From assembly GCA_964237235.1 (NCBI GenBank), contig CAXSGY010000001.1:124001-188000 (forward strand): DNA of 64,000 nucleotides. Direction: 5' to 3'. The notes under the pieces are model-generated. The model was not told the origin of the DNA and did no database searches. It worked only from the letters and a program-made list of their open reading frames with translations. Origin of the DNA: GCA-002050365 sp964237235 (lineage in GTDB: Bacteria; Acidobacteriota; Blastocatellia; Pyrinomonadales; Pyrinomonadaceae). The translations under genes were made by a program, and so were the position numbers. Shown one piece after another: positions 45,651 through 54,315 of this stretch; the stretch's first letter is position 1, and each line of letters starts with the position of its first letter.

Positions 45651-46439
45651 ATGAGTTTAAAAAACACAATTTTACAGTCAATCACGCCGGATTTTATCGG
45701 CGAACTGACCGGCAAACGCGAGAATCTCGCTAAAGCAACCAAAATGACCGGCGTTTTGGCGACCGCGCCGGTTGCGCTCGGCGCGCTTGCCGGCGTGACT
45801 TACGGAGCGCAGGGCAAACTGCCCGGAAAAATCGCCGACGTGCTGAATTTCGCTTTGACGCTCGAATATCTCGAAGACGAATTTTACAGCACCGCGCTCG
45901 GCAGTTCGGGTTTGATTCCGAGCAACACGCGCAGCGTCTTCGCGCAAATCAGCAAACACGAAACGGCGCACGTCGCGCTTTTGAAAACGGTTCTCGGCAG
46001 CAAAGCCGTCCCGAAACCGAATTTCGATTTCACGGCGGGCGGCGCGTTCGGCGACGTTTTTCGCAATTATCAAACGTTTCTGGCGGTTTCGCAGGCGTTT
46101 GAAGACACGGGCGTGCGCGCTTATAAAGGTCAGGCGGGAAACTTGAAGGACAACGCCAAAATTCTAACGACCGCGCTGCAAATTCATTCGGTCGAAGCCA
46201 GACACGCGGCGGAAGTTCGTCGTCTGCGCGGCGAAAAAGGCTGGATTTCCGGCGATTCGCGCGGAACGCTGCCCGCGCCGACGCAAGCCGTCTATAACGG
46301 CGAAAACAACACGACGCAGGGCGGCGCGAATCTTTCGGGATTGGCGGGACTTTCCAACGACGCGATTACCGAAGCCTTCGACGAGCCTTTGAGCAAAGAA
46401 CAGGTTTTGGCGATTGCCGGTTTATTTATCAGAAAGTAG
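45651..46439 (+). CDS. Ferritin-like protein 2
   Basis: A 262-residue protein. The same ferritin-like domain is present: LEYLEDEFYSTAL, FAQISKHETAHVALLK and IHSVEARHAAEVRRLR (metal ligands Glu, ExxH, ExxH). The N-terminus has a hydrophobic stretch (MTGVLATAPVALGALAG) but no twin arginine, so export may depend on partner 1. GGAGGAATGAGAAA precedes the start. It is co-transcribed with partner 1 and followed by a strong terminator. Confidence 0.9.
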   Translation: MSLKNTILQSITPDFIGELTGKRENLAKATKMTGVLATAPVALGALAGVTYGAQGKLPGKIADVLNFALTLEYLEDEFYSTALGSSGLIPSNTRSVFAQISKHETAHVALLKTVLGSKAVPKPNFDFTAGGAFGDVFRNYQTFLAVSQAFEDTGVRAYKGQAGNLKDNAKILTTALQIHSVEARHAAEVRRLRGEKGWISGDSRGTLPAPTQAVYNGENNTTQGGANLSGLAGLSNDAITEAFDEPLSKEQVLAIAGLFIRK

Positions 46440-46458
46440 GAAAATAATTTCGCAAAAA

Positions 46459-46502
46459 ATTTTACGCGGGTTAAATTTAAATTTGCCCGCGTAATTTTTT
46501 TT
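46459..46502 (+). terminator. Terminator of the ferritin-like operon
   Basis: Arms TTACGCGGG and CCCGCGTAA around an AT-rich loop, followed by eight T's. They lie directly before the mntR operator region. Confidence 0.88.
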
Positions 46503-46510
46503 CGCTAAAC

Positions 46511-46536
46511 TTAACCTCAGTTAAAAATTTTTAACC
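46511..46536. promoter_or_regulatory. Candidate MntR operator: overlapping palindromes
   Basis: TTAACCTCAGTTAA (46511-46524) and the perfect 16-bp GTTAAAAATTTTTAAC (46520-46535) overlap 35 bp before mntR. The half-site TTAACC recurs at 46531-46536. The position suits autoregulation by the DtxR-family product. Confidence 0.5.
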
Positions 46537-46570
46537 GAAGTTCATTTTTATACAAAACCCGAAAAAAACG

Positions 46571-47029
46571 ATGAGCGGTAAAATCAAAAACGGAAAAAAA
46601 CTAACCGTTTCCAAAGAAGATTATCTGAAGGCGATCTGGACTTTGTCCGAGCGCGTTGACGAACGAAAATCCGAAGCCGGAACGAACGATCTGGCGGAAA
46701 TGTTGGCGGTCAGCCCGCCTGCCGTTTCAAGAATGCTCAAACGAATGGAGCGCGAATCTTTGGTCGCGCACACGCCGTATTACGGCGTTCGCCTGACTGA
46801 CAAAGGACGCAAAGCCGCCGTTAAAGTTGTGCGCCGTCACCGTCTGCTCGAATTGTTTCTGGCAAAAATTCTGAAATACGATCACGACGCGGCGCACGTC
46901 GAAGCCGAGCGGCTCGAACATCATATTTCCGAAGAATTTGAAATGAAGATTGATGCGCTTTTGAAGTTTCCGAAAAAATGTCCGCACGGCAGTCCGATTC
47001 CGAGCCGCGAAGGAATTTTTAACAACTGA
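46571..47029 (+). CDS. mntR: DtxR/MntR-family metal-dependent repressor
   Basis: 152 residues. A winged helix (TNDLAEMLAVSPPAVSRMLK, RESLVAHTPYYGVRLTDKGR) is followed by the metal-binding and dimerisation region (RHRLLELFLAKIL, HVEAERLEHHISEEFE, PKKCPHGSPIP). It lacks an SH3-like third domain, as in MntR-type members. It probably represses mntH and itself when manganese is sufficient. It is four bases from mntH. Confidence 0.9.
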   Translation: MSGKIKNGKKLTVSKEDYLKAIWTLSERVDERKSEAGTNDLAEMLAVSPPAVSRMLKRMERESLVAHTPYYGVRLTDKGRKAAVKVVRRHRLLELFLAKILKYDHDAAHVEAERLEHHISEEFEMKIDALLKFPKKCPHGSPIPSREGIFNN

Positions 47030-47033
47030 ATTT

Positions 47034-48389
47034 ATGGACAATCTCGCCGAAACAAATTTAGTCAACGGCTGGCGCAGGCATTCGTCGCAGCCGAGTTTGC
47101 CCGAAGCGCACGCAACCGTTCCGATCAAAAAGGGCATTGGCTTCTGGCGCAAGCTGTTCGCTTTTTCCGGTCCCGGCTACTTAATCGCGGTCGGTTATAT
47201 GGACCCCGGAAATTGGGCAACCGATTTGGCGGGCGGCTCGCGTTTTAATTACGCGCTGCTGTCGGTGATTATGATTTCCAATTTGATGGCGATACTTCTT
47301 CAAAGTCTCGCGCTGCGTTTGGGAATCGTCACGGGGCGCGATTTGGCGCAGGCGTGCCGCGATCATTTTTCGCCGAAGGTTTCATTCGTTTTGTGGATTT
47401 TGTGCGAAACAGCGATTGTCGCCTGCGATTTGGCGGAGGTTATCGGCTCGGCAATCGCGCTCAATTTGTTGTTCGGCATTCCGCTCGTTTGGGGCGTTTT
47501 GCTGACGGCGTTCGACATAATGATTTTGCTGCTTTTGCAAAATCGCGGTTTCCGCTGGCTCGAATCGGTGATTGTCACGCTCGTTCTGACCATCGGCGTT
47601 TGTTTCGTCGCGGAAATAATTTTTTCGCGTCCCGACATCAGCGGAATTTTAACCGGTTTCATTCCGACTCCGCAGATTATCACGAATCCCGAAATGCTGT
47701 ATATCGCCATCGGCATTTTGGGCGCGACCGTGATGCCGCATAATCTTTATCTGCATTCGTCAATCGCGCAGACACGCGCCTACGAGCGCACAAACGAAGG
47801 CAAGCGCGAAGCGATTAAATTTGCGACGATTGATTCGACCGTCGCCTTAATGTTCGCCCTCTTTATCAATGCCGCGATTTTGATCGTCGCCGCCGCGACG
47901 TTTTACAAAACCGGCAACACGCAGGTCGCGGAAATCGGCGACGCATACAAACTTCTTTCGCCGCTTTTAGGCATTTCGGGCGCAAGCACTCTGTTCGCCG
48001 TCGCGCTGCTCGCGTCGGGACAAAATTCGACTTTGACCGGCACGCTCGCCGGACAAATCGTGATGGAAGGTTTTTTGAATATTCGTCTGCGCCCGTGGCT
48101 TCGCCGTTTAATCACGCGCTCGATTGCGATTGTTCCGGCTGTTTTGGTCGCGTTTTTCTACGGCGAATCCGGCACGGCGCGGCTGCTCGTGCTGAGTCAG
48201 GTCGTTTTAAGTATGCAGTTGAGCTTCGCGGTTTTCCCGCTCGTAATGTTCACGAGCGACCGATTGAAAATGGGCGAATTCGTTAATCCTTTATGGAAGA
48301 AAATTCTCGGTTACACAATCGCCGTCGTCATCGCCGCGCTTAATTTTTGGCTGCTCGCGCAGATTTTCAAAGAAGTTTTCGGCGTTTAA
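47034..48389 (+). CDS. mntH: NRAMP-family Mn2+/Fe2+ transporter
   Basis: A 451-residue protein with about 11 TM helices. Signature motifs: GYMDPGNWATDL in TM1 (metal-coordinating Asp-Pro-Gly-Asn) and VMPHNLYLHSS in TM6 (Met-Pro-His). It is a proton-coupled manganese importer of the inner membrane. Directly downstream of mntR, it is likely regulated with it, and manganese may serve the adjacent ferritin-like proteins. Confidence 0.94.
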   Translation: MDNLAETNLVNGWRRHSSQPSLPEAHATVPIKKGIGFWRKLFAFSGPGYLIAVGYMDPGNWATDLAGGSRFNYALLSVIMISNLMAILLQSLALRLGIVTGRDLAQACRDHFSPKVSFVLWILCETAIVACDLAEVIGSAIALNLLFGIPLVWGVLLTAFDIMILLLLQNRGFRWLESVIVTLVLTIGVCFVAEIIFSRPDISGILTGFIPTPQIITNPEMLYIAIGILGATVMPHNLYLHSSIAQTRAYERTNEGKREAIKFATIDSTVALMFALFINAAILIVAAATFYKTGNTQVAEIGDAYKLLSPLLGISGASTLFAVALLASGQNSTLTGTLAGQIVMEGFLNIRLRPWLRRLITRSIAIVPAVLVAFFYGESGTARLLVLSQVVLSMQLSFAVFPLVMFTSDRLKMGEFVNPLWKKILGYTIAVVIAALNFWLLAQIFKEVFGV

Positions 48390-48423
48390 TTTCATACGGT
48401 CAAACCAAAATATTAACTATCAG

Positions 48424-48498
48424 TTATCAGCTGTCAGCTAACAACTATTAAAAAAGTAAATTACCTGTTTTTAATAGTTGTTAGCTGACAGCTGATAA
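48424..48498. repeat. Perfect 31-bp inverted repeat of TATCAGC-type heptads
   Basis: Arms 48424-48454 and 48468-48498 match exactly around a 13-nt loop. Each arm is tandem 7-bp words (left TTATCAG/CTGTCAG, right TAGCTGA/CAGCTGA). It sits between mntH (+) and the convergent acyltransferase gene and probably acts as a bidirectional terminator. Confidence 0.9.
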
Positions 48499-48552
48499 TT
48501 GACAGCTTGAAAATAAAAACCCAGCCGCGGTCAAAAGTTTTTGCAAACAGTC

Positions 48553-50070
48553 TCAACTTTTATCTTCTCCGATCAATTCACCGATTTCCTTTTGCAAACT
48601 TTGCCGCTGAACCAACAGGCGTAAAAATAACGCGCGTTGGCGAAAAAGCAGCCACGCGGCTCTGAGCCAGACGCGCAAATCAATCAATGTTTCCCACGAA
48701 CGCAGAGCGATATAGCCGCACAAAATCATCAGCGGAATCGAAAGCAAAGCGATTTGCCAATTGAAAAAATAAAGCGCGAACGCCGCCGAAATAATCCACG
48801 TTAACGGCACGAACAGACAGGCGGCGAGAATTTTCGAGGACGAGCCGGCTGCGTCGGTGCCGTGCGTTTTGAACATTTGCGCGAGCAGATTTGAAAACAA
48901 AAACGCGGACGAATGCGTCACCGCGCCGAGAGCGGCGAGCGGCGCGAACAGAATCAAAAACAAAACGCGCAAAATCAAATATCGAAAAACATAGCGCGCC
49001 GGATGCTGCAAAACCGAAAAACTTTCGACCGTCACGTCGCTCGTTTCAAGCTGCGCTTCATACGCCTTAATTTTTTCGTCGAGGCGGCGCATTTTTTCCG
49101 GTTCGTTGCGCTCCAGCAATTTGTATTTCGCCGCCAGATTTTGCAGACGCTCGAACGACTGCAAAAGCGTTTCCTTAAAAATCAAATTTTCGTAAACCGA
49201 CGAAAACAGAGCTTCGGCTTTCAAAACCGCGTCGAATTCCGTCTGCGATTCGATATTTAAGGTAACTTTACGCAACTCATTTTCGATTTTTGCCGTTAAT
49301 TCTAAAACCTTTTCGCGCGGCGGCTCGCCGTTCTCGTCGAGCGCGGTCGGCTCGACTTCAAAAACTTTGCCGTAACGAATCAAAGCCTCGCTGCGAAACG
49401 CCGTCTTGGAAGTGTAAAAAAGACCGACAGACATAATTTTCAGATTTTGGATTTTGGATTTTGGATTTTGGATTTCTTCTGAATTGAGAATTTGAGACTT
49501 GGAATCGGAAATCGAAAATCGAGAATCCGGCATTTCCCCGACCGCGCCGAGCGCGATGCGCGCCGCGCCGGTTTTGATCGGCTGCAATTTCGTTTCGTCG
49601 TGCGAGATGCCTTCGGGAAAAATGGCGATGCAGCGTCCGCGTCTGAGAAATTCAAAACAATTCTCGAACGTCGCCGTGTTTTTCGTCATCTCGCCCGCCG
49701 CGTCGCTGCGGCGATAGACGGGCAGAATCTCAAAAGTGTCGAGCAGAAATCGGGCGATTAGATTGGAAAAAAGCGTTGATTTGCCTAAAAAAGAAACGCG
49801 GCGGGCGAGCGAAACGAAAACGAGCGCGGGATCAACCAGACCGTTCGGATGATTGAGGACGAAAATAATCGCGCCCGCTTTCGGCACATTTTCGACGTTG
49901 ACCGTTTCGATGCGGCGAAAAAATAAACGTAAGGCGATGCTGATAAAAGCGTGAATCAGCTGGCGAATGAACGACGCGCCTTTGCCGAGATAGATCATCT
50001 GCCAGAGCCGCAGATTTTTTACTTGTCCCGCTTTCGGCAACGATGCGTTTTGTATGTCGGAACTTTTCAA
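48553..50070 (-). CDS. 1-acylglycerol-phosphate acyltransferase-like protein with heptad insert
   Basis: 505 residues from TTG 50070 (no ATG; the start abuts an inverted repeat, so it is uncertain). PlsC motifs: NHPNGLVD (the NHxxxxD site), FPEGISHD and the substrate-binding region ILPVYRRSD. Between GAVGEMPD and MSVGLFY a stretch (SRFSISDSKSQILNSEE and on) is encoded by 84 bp of 7-bp words (49444-49527), exactly 28 codons. The C-terminal half has a helical linker and four TM segments. It is probably an inner-membrane phospholipid or lipid acyltransferase. Confidence 0.85.
   Translation of the reverse strand: MKSSDIQNASLPKAGQVKNLRLWQMIYLGKGASFIRQLIHAFISIALRLFFRRIETVNVENVPKAGAIIFVLNHPNGLVDPALVFVSLARRVSFLGKSTLFSNLIARFLLDTFEILPVYRRSDAAGEMTKNTATFENCFEFLRRGRCIAIFPEGISHDETKLQPIKTGAARIALGAVGEMPDSRFSISDSKSQILNSEEIQNPKSKIQNLKIMSVGLFYTSKTAFRSEALIRYGKVFEVEPTALDENGEPPREKVLELTAKIENELRKVTLNIESQTEFDAVLKAEALFSSVYENLIFKETLLQSFERLQNLAAKYKLLERNEPEKMRRLDEKIKAYEAQLETSDVTVESFSVLQHPARYVFRYLILRVLFLILFAPLAALGAVTHSSAFLFSNLLAQMFKTHGTDAAGSSSKILAACLFVPLTWIISAAFALYFFNWQIALLSIPLMILCGYIALRSWETLIDLRVWLRAAWLLFRQRALFLRLLVQRQSLQKEIGELIGEDKS
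49444..49527. repeat. Twelve degenerate heptads inside the acyltransferase gene
   Basis: Four perfect ATTTTGG words are followed by eight diverged 7-bp words ending in GGAAATC/GAAAATC types: 84 bp with an unbroken 7-bp register. 84 is divisible by 21, so the reading frame is kept. Confidence 0.9.
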
Positions 50071-50081
50071 TTTCCTGAATG

Positions 50082-50172
50082 AAATTAACAGGGATGAAGA
50101 GGATAAACAGGACTTTAAAACTTTTTGGTTTTAATCTTAATCCTTGTTTATCCTCTTCATCCCTGTTAATTT
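50082..50172. repeat. 28-bp inverted repeat of ~9-bp words
   Basis: Arms 50082-50109 and 50145-50172 match exactly (core AGGGATGAAGAGGATAA). GGAT recurs at 9-bp spacing. It fills the gap between the RraB-like gene and the acyltransferase gene on the same strand. Confidence 0.88.
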
Positions 50173-50183
50173 TTATTTCGTTT

Positions 50184-50600
50184 TTATTCTTCGTCTTTGT
50201 CTTCAATCTCGTCGGCAAATTCTTCGTCGTCTTCGCCGCCGACTTCGCCGAATTCCCAGCCGTCGTAAGTTTCGATTGAAAATTCCGTGGCGAGATTGGC
50301 AAACTCGACGTTGCGCTCGGCGAGCGATTCGGGCGTGTGCGTTTCGACCTTGTCTATGTGCAAAAGATATTCGCCGGTTGATTCGTCGGTCTGTTCGTCG
50401 CCGAGTTCAAAAACGTCAACGAAATCATAGCCGTCGGCTTCGAGCTTTAAGCCGAGCTTTTCGAGCTTGTCAACGTCGGTGTCAACGAAATAATAGCTGA
50501 ACAGCATCGGCTCGCTTAAGTCCCAATTGTCTTCGCGTTTCGCGTCGTCGAAGATTTCCCTGATGCCTTCGAGCTGCGATGCGGTATCTTTAAATTCCAT
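50184..50600 (-). CDS. RraB-like ribonuclease E regulator
   Basis: 138 residues. The RraB-type domain is recognisable: FSYYFVDTDVDKLEKLGLKL, ADGYDFVDVFEL, TPESLAERNVEFANLATEF and ETYDGWEFGEV. The C-terminus is a run of Asp/Glu. RraB proteins inhibit RNase E; here it might act on an RNase E/G-type enzyme elsewhere. GGAGCGAAAATT precedes the start. It is 14 bp from the next small acidic gene. Confidence 0.82.
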   Translation of the reverse strand: MEFKDTASQLEGIREIFDDAKREDNWDLSEPMLFSYYFVDTDVDKLEKLGLKLEADGYDFVDVFELGDEQTDESTGEYLLHIDKVETHTPESLAERNVEFANLATEFSIETYDGWEFGEVGGEDDEEFADEIEDKDEE

Positions 50601-50614
50601 AATTTTCGCTCCTT

Positions 50615-50884
50615 TTATTCTTCGTCGTCGGCGATATGCGCGATGCTCGACGTAACCGGTTGGCTGCTGTCTTCAAACGCGCCCACGCCGCTCGTCGGCA
50701 TTTGATTTTCGCGGTTTTCGGTCGAATGATCCTGCCCGGTTTTCTTTCCCACATCGTCGCTGCCGTCAATTTTGTCAACGTCTTCGTCGGAAACCGTGCC
50801 GTCGCCGTGCGCTTTGTTGCTGCCCGTCAGCGTCGTGTCCTTCGGATTGTCATTGTAAAGATCGTCTCTGTCCTGTTGCGCCAT
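50615..50884 (-). CDS. Small acidic hydrophilic protein
   Basis: 89 residues from ATG 50884 with AAGGGAG nearby; the frame to 50962 lacks an RBS. It has no Cys, few hydrophobics and Asp-rich motifs (VSDEDVDKIDGSDDVG), so it is probably disordered. It resembles small stress-related proteins only in composition; no family was recognised. It lies directly upstream of the RraB-like gene and is likely co-transcribed. Confidence 0.6.
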   Translation of the reverse strand: MAQQDRDDLYNDNPKDTTLTGSNKAHGDGTVSDEDVDKIDGSDDVGKKTGQDHSTENRENQMPTSGVGAFEDSSQPVTSSIAHIADDEE

Positions 50885-51054
50885 TTTGTTTTTCTCCCTT
50901 GCGATTAAATTTTGTAAATTCATTATCGCATTTATTCGGTTAATTTTCCCTTGCCGTTTCAAAATTTTAGCGGCGCGTCAGTTGTCTTTGCCGATGCGCG
51001 GACTGCTGACGCGCTTGAATTTGTCCCGCCTAAAATCAACCTTCGTCCGCGTTT

Positions 51055-51423
51055 TTATTTGATGAAATAGCCGGAAACGCGCCATTCGCCGTCCGTGTCT
51101 TTTAACGGCACGACGGTTTCCGTGCCGTTTCGTTTTTTCTCGAACTGGGTTTCATATTCGATGATGACATATTCGCCGTCGGGCGCGCCGGGCAATTCGG
51201 TCGCATATGTTTTCGATTTCAGTTTGCGCGAAACGGCTTTGCCGATTGGCGAATGTGCCGAGTCGAGAGCCTTTTTCCAATCTTCGGCGGTCAGCGCGGT
51301 TTTGAACATAGACGCGGCTTGATTCCAGCTTTCGCTTTCTTCGTCTTTATCAATCAGCGCGAGCCATTTTTCGGCGGCTTCGACAGCGGCTTGCTCGGCG
51401 GTTTCGTTCGTTGTTTCGTCCAT
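51055..51423 (-). CDS. DUF4019 domain as a possible separate gene (internal start)
   Basis: ATG 51423 has GGAG nine bases upstream, a classic ribosome-binding site, and is in frame with lysS with no stop between. DUF4019 proteins are normally exported; this 122-residue version has no signal peptide. It might be made both as a fusion and alone. Confidence 0.55.
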   Translation of the reverse strand: MDETTNETAEQAAVEAAEKWLALIDKDEESESWNQAASMFKTALTAEDWKKALDSAHSPIGKAVSRKLKSKTYATELPGAPDGEYVIIEYETQFEKKRNGTETVVPLKDTDGEWRVSGYFIK

Positions 51424-53376
51424 TTTTTGAGTCTCCTTTTTATCGGATCGCATATGCGGAAACAGAATCACGTCGCGGATCGAATGTTTGTTCGTCAGAA
51501 GCATTACCAATCTATCAATCCCGATGCCGATGCCGGCGGCGGGCGGCATTCCGTAAGCGAGCGCGCGAATATAATCTTCGTCCAAAACCATCGCTTCCGC
51601 GTCGCCGGCTTCGCGCGTCCGCATCTGGTCAATGAACCGCTCGTATTGTTCCTGCGGGTCATTGAGTTCCGAAAAACCGTTGGCGCATTCCATTCCGTTG
51701 ATAAACAATTCAAACCGCTCGGCAATCTGCGGATTCTCCGGCGACGCTTTCGACAAAGGCGAAATTGATTTCGGGTAATCAATGATGAAAGTTGGTTGGA
51801 TTAGATTTTCTTCAATTAAGAATTCAAATGTTTCAACCAAAAGTCCAGCGTGTCTACTTTCAGAATGAATTCTCGTAAACCTGTCATCTGATGATTCCAC
51901 AATTTCAATACTCTTTTCCCACGACTCTTTGATTTTTTTATCAACAGCAACTTTATTATTTGAATTTATAAAGTGTTTGTGTGGAAGCATTTTTAGTGCG
52001 ACTTGTCGTGCGAAAGTCCATGTTAAATCTGTCAAGTTATAATCATTGAGCCACTCTTTTGAAAACTTTACCCCTTTATATTCGACGAAATCGCCATATT
52101 CATCAAGAATATGGTTCGATATTGCATCCTTCATCGAAACTCTTTGAAACTGTTCAAAATTTATCGTCTCAGTAACAGTTTCATAATCAATTTTTCTCAT
52201 TATATTCTCGTCAGTTGTTTCAGGTTCATAAGTTTTAATAAGTGAGTCATATTTCACTTGCAAACTTCCGCCCGTCGCTTTCTGCACCGATTCTTTTATC
52301 ATCGCCTCGCTGAAATCCATCATTCCGTTCACGTCCATATAGGCGCAGTAAAATTCGAGCATCGTGAATTCGGGATTGTGCTTCATCGAAAGACCTTCGT
52401 TGCGAAAATTGCGGTTGAGTTCGTAAACTTTTTCAAAACCGCCGACGGTCAGCCTTTTTAAGTAAAGCTCCGGCGCGATGCGGGCATAAAGCGGAATGCC
52501 GAGAGCTTTGTGAAAGGTTTCAAACGGTTCAGCCGCCGCGCCCGTCGCCTTCGGCGTGAGCATCGGCGTTTCGACTTCGATAAAATCGTGCGCGTCCAGA
52601 AATGCGCGCATTCCGCTGATGAGCTTGGCGCGGCGTTCAAAAACTTCGCGCGTCGTTAATTGCTTAACGCCGGTACGCTTTTCTTCTTCGATTTCTTCGT
52701 CGGTTTTATTCCGCAAACTCGATGCAATCAAATCTGCATAACGATAACGCCGCGCAATTTCCGCGTCGGCGATGCCGTGCATTTTGTCGGGCATCGGCAA
52801 CAGCGATTTTGAAAGAAATTGGAACGTCTCGACGTGAACGCTCAATTCGCCCGTGTTCGTCAAAAACAAAAATCCTTCCGCGCCGATGAAATCGCCGTGG
52901 TCGAACAATTTAAATGCTTCCCACGCCGCGTCTTCGCCCGCAACCGGCTGCAAGGTATCGTTGCTGACGATTTTCGCGTCGTCGCGGCGGACGTAAATCT
53001 GCAAACGGTTTACGCCGTCCGACAGATGCACGAACGCCGCTTTGCCCATCACGCGCGGCGGCACGGCTAATCTGCCCGAAATTCTGACGCTGCCGAACTG
53101 TTTTAATTTTTCGTTCAACTGTGCCTTCAATTCCTGATCCGGCTTTTCGCCTTCGCCGAGTTGAGTTTTGTGTGCTTCAAATTCCTCCGCGATTTCCGCG
53201 ACGGGTTTGTAGCCCGAGATATTGGAAATCGTGTCTTCCGCGCCGGTAATTTTCGTGCGTTCAAATTTATTCGGATAAACATTGCCGATTAATTCGCGCA
53301 GTTTTTCCAAGTGTTCTTTTCTGGCTTCGGTTTGATCGTTCGGCTCGACGATTTCGTTAAATTCAGCGATTTTCAT
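51055..53376 (-). CDS. lysS: Lysyl-tRNA synthetase (class II) fused to a DUF4019 domain
   Basis: A 773-residue frame. An OB-fold anticodon domain (VRISGRLAVPPRVMGKAAFV) is followed by class II motif 2 (RNFRNEGLSMKHNPEFTMLE) and motif 3 (GIGIGIDRLVMLLTN). Normal LysRS would end near HMR(S/P). Here SDKKETQK leads on into ETAEQAAVEAAEKWLALIDK, a DUF4019 domain ending WRVSGYFIK. AAGGAG and an in-frame ATG (51423) precede that domain. Residues about 373-535 are encoded by unusually AT-rich DNA and are about 50 residues longer than in typical LysRS. It charges tRNA(Lys); the role of the fused domain is unknown. Confidence 0.9.
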   Translation of the reverse strand: MKIAEFNEIVEPNDQTEARKEHLEKLRELIGNVYPNKFERTKITGAEDTISNISGYKPVAEIAEEFEAHKTQLGEGEKPDQELKAQLNEKLKQFGSVRISGRLAVPPRVMGKAAFVHLSDGVNRLQIYVRRDDAKIVSNDTLQPVAGEDAAWEAFKLFDHGDFIGAEGFLFLTNTGELSVHVETFQFLSKSLLPMPDKMHGIADAEIARRYRYADLIASSLRNKTDEEIEEEKRTGVKQLTTREVFERRAKLISGMRAFLDAHDFIEVETPMLTPKATGAAAEPFETFHKALGIPLYARIAPELYLKRLTVGGFEKVYELNRNFRNEGLSMKHNPEFTMLEFYCAYMDVNGMMDFSEAMIKESVQKATGGSLQVKYDSLIKTYEPETTDENIMRKIDYETVTETINFEQFQRVSMKDAISNHILDEYGDFVEYKGVKFSKEWLNDYNLTDLTWTFARQVALKMLPHKHFINSNNKVAVDKKIKESWEKSIEIVESSDDRFTRIHSESRHAGLLVETFEFLIEENLIQPTFIIDYPKSISPLSKASPENPQIAERFELFINGMECANGFSELNDPQEQYERFIDQMRTREAGDAEAMVLDEDYIRALAYGMPPAAGIGIGIDRLVMLLTNKHSIRDVILFPHMRSDKKETQKMDETTNETAEQAAVEAAEKWLALIDKDEESESWNQAASMFKTALTAEDWKKALDSAHSPIGKAVSRKLKSKTYATELPGAPDGEYVIIEYETQFEKKRNGTETVVPLKDTDGEWRVSGYFIK

Positions 53377-53571
53377 AATTTATAAACGGTTTTACGGGTA
53401 GGAAAATTATAGTTGAGCGATACGCATTCGGCAATTTTCGATTTTTGCTATTTTGCTGTTTCAAATGTGGAAAGCCACAGCCGAGCGTCGTTGCCCGCCG
53501 CGTTAAATTACAAATTCGCGCCGCCTATAATGCCATTTATCAACTTTTTGCGAGAGAAGGAAAACCAAATT

Positions 53572-54213
53572 ATGAAAATCAAAACTTACCTGTTCCGTTT
53601 ATTCATCGGTCTGACGGCATTTTTTTTCAGCATCGGCGTTTTCGCGTTCGGACGCTATTTATTTACTGCCGCGCCGCCAGCCGCCGTCGCCGCGCCGCCT
53701 GTTTATATGGGACAGTCCGAATTAAGCAAGTATCACGATTTCATGAAGGCAGAACCAATCGTCGAAGAACCGACCGCCGAGGAAAAAGCGGCGGAAAAGG
53801 AAGCGGCGGCGAAATTTGATGCCGAAGGTTCATATTATTTTAACAGCGACGCGCCGAAAGGCTTTGAAGATTTTGAAAACTTTACCGTCAACAACAAAGA
53901 TTACAGTTCCGAGGATGAAGAAGAATACGGCAAATTGATTGCGCCGCAAGGGTTTGTGCAGGCTAAAAATGAGTTTAATTTCAAGCGCATCAGCATCGGC
54001 GACGCGCAAATCCAATTTGAAACCGAATCGGTCAAAGGCATCACCTACACATTCACCGGACATTTTATCGAAACGGGAAACTTTAATTATCTCGACGCGG
54101 AAAAAGCCGCCAAAGTTCTCGAAGGTCGGCTCGTCAAAAAACGGCGCGGCGTGAAAATCGCCGAAACTGACGCGGGTTTCAGATGGATATTAGAAATGTC
54201 CTGCGGCTGTTGA
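53572..54213 (+). CDS. Exported or membrane-anchored hypothetical protein
   Basis: 213 residues from ATG 53572 with AGAAGGAAAACC upstream. A hydrophobic N-terminal segment (LFIGLTAFFFSIGVFAFG, no clear cleavage) precedes a Pro/Ala and acidic linker and a soluble domain (FKRISIGDAQIQFETESV, ITYTFTGHFIETGNF). It ends in a Cys-rich MSCGC. It is divergent from lysS. I do not recognise the family. Confidence 0.7.
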   Translation: MKIKTYLFRLFIGLTAFFFSIGVFAFGRYLFTAAPPAAVAAPPVYMGQSELSKYHDFMKAEPIVEEPTAEEKAAEKEAAAKFDAEGSYYFNSDAPKGFEDFENFTVNNKDYSSEDEEEYGKLIAPQGFVQAKNEFNFKRISIGDAQIQFETESVKGITYTFTGHFIETGNFNYLDAEKAAKVLEGRLVKKRRGVKIAETDAGFRWILEMSCGC

Positions 54214-54315
54214 ACAACAAAATAAATGCGAAGTTGTCGTGACTTGCGAACTTCGCCGCGCGTCTGATTTTTCCGTCGTCAACTCATTTATGCTAATCTG
54301 ATTTAGCATTAAATT

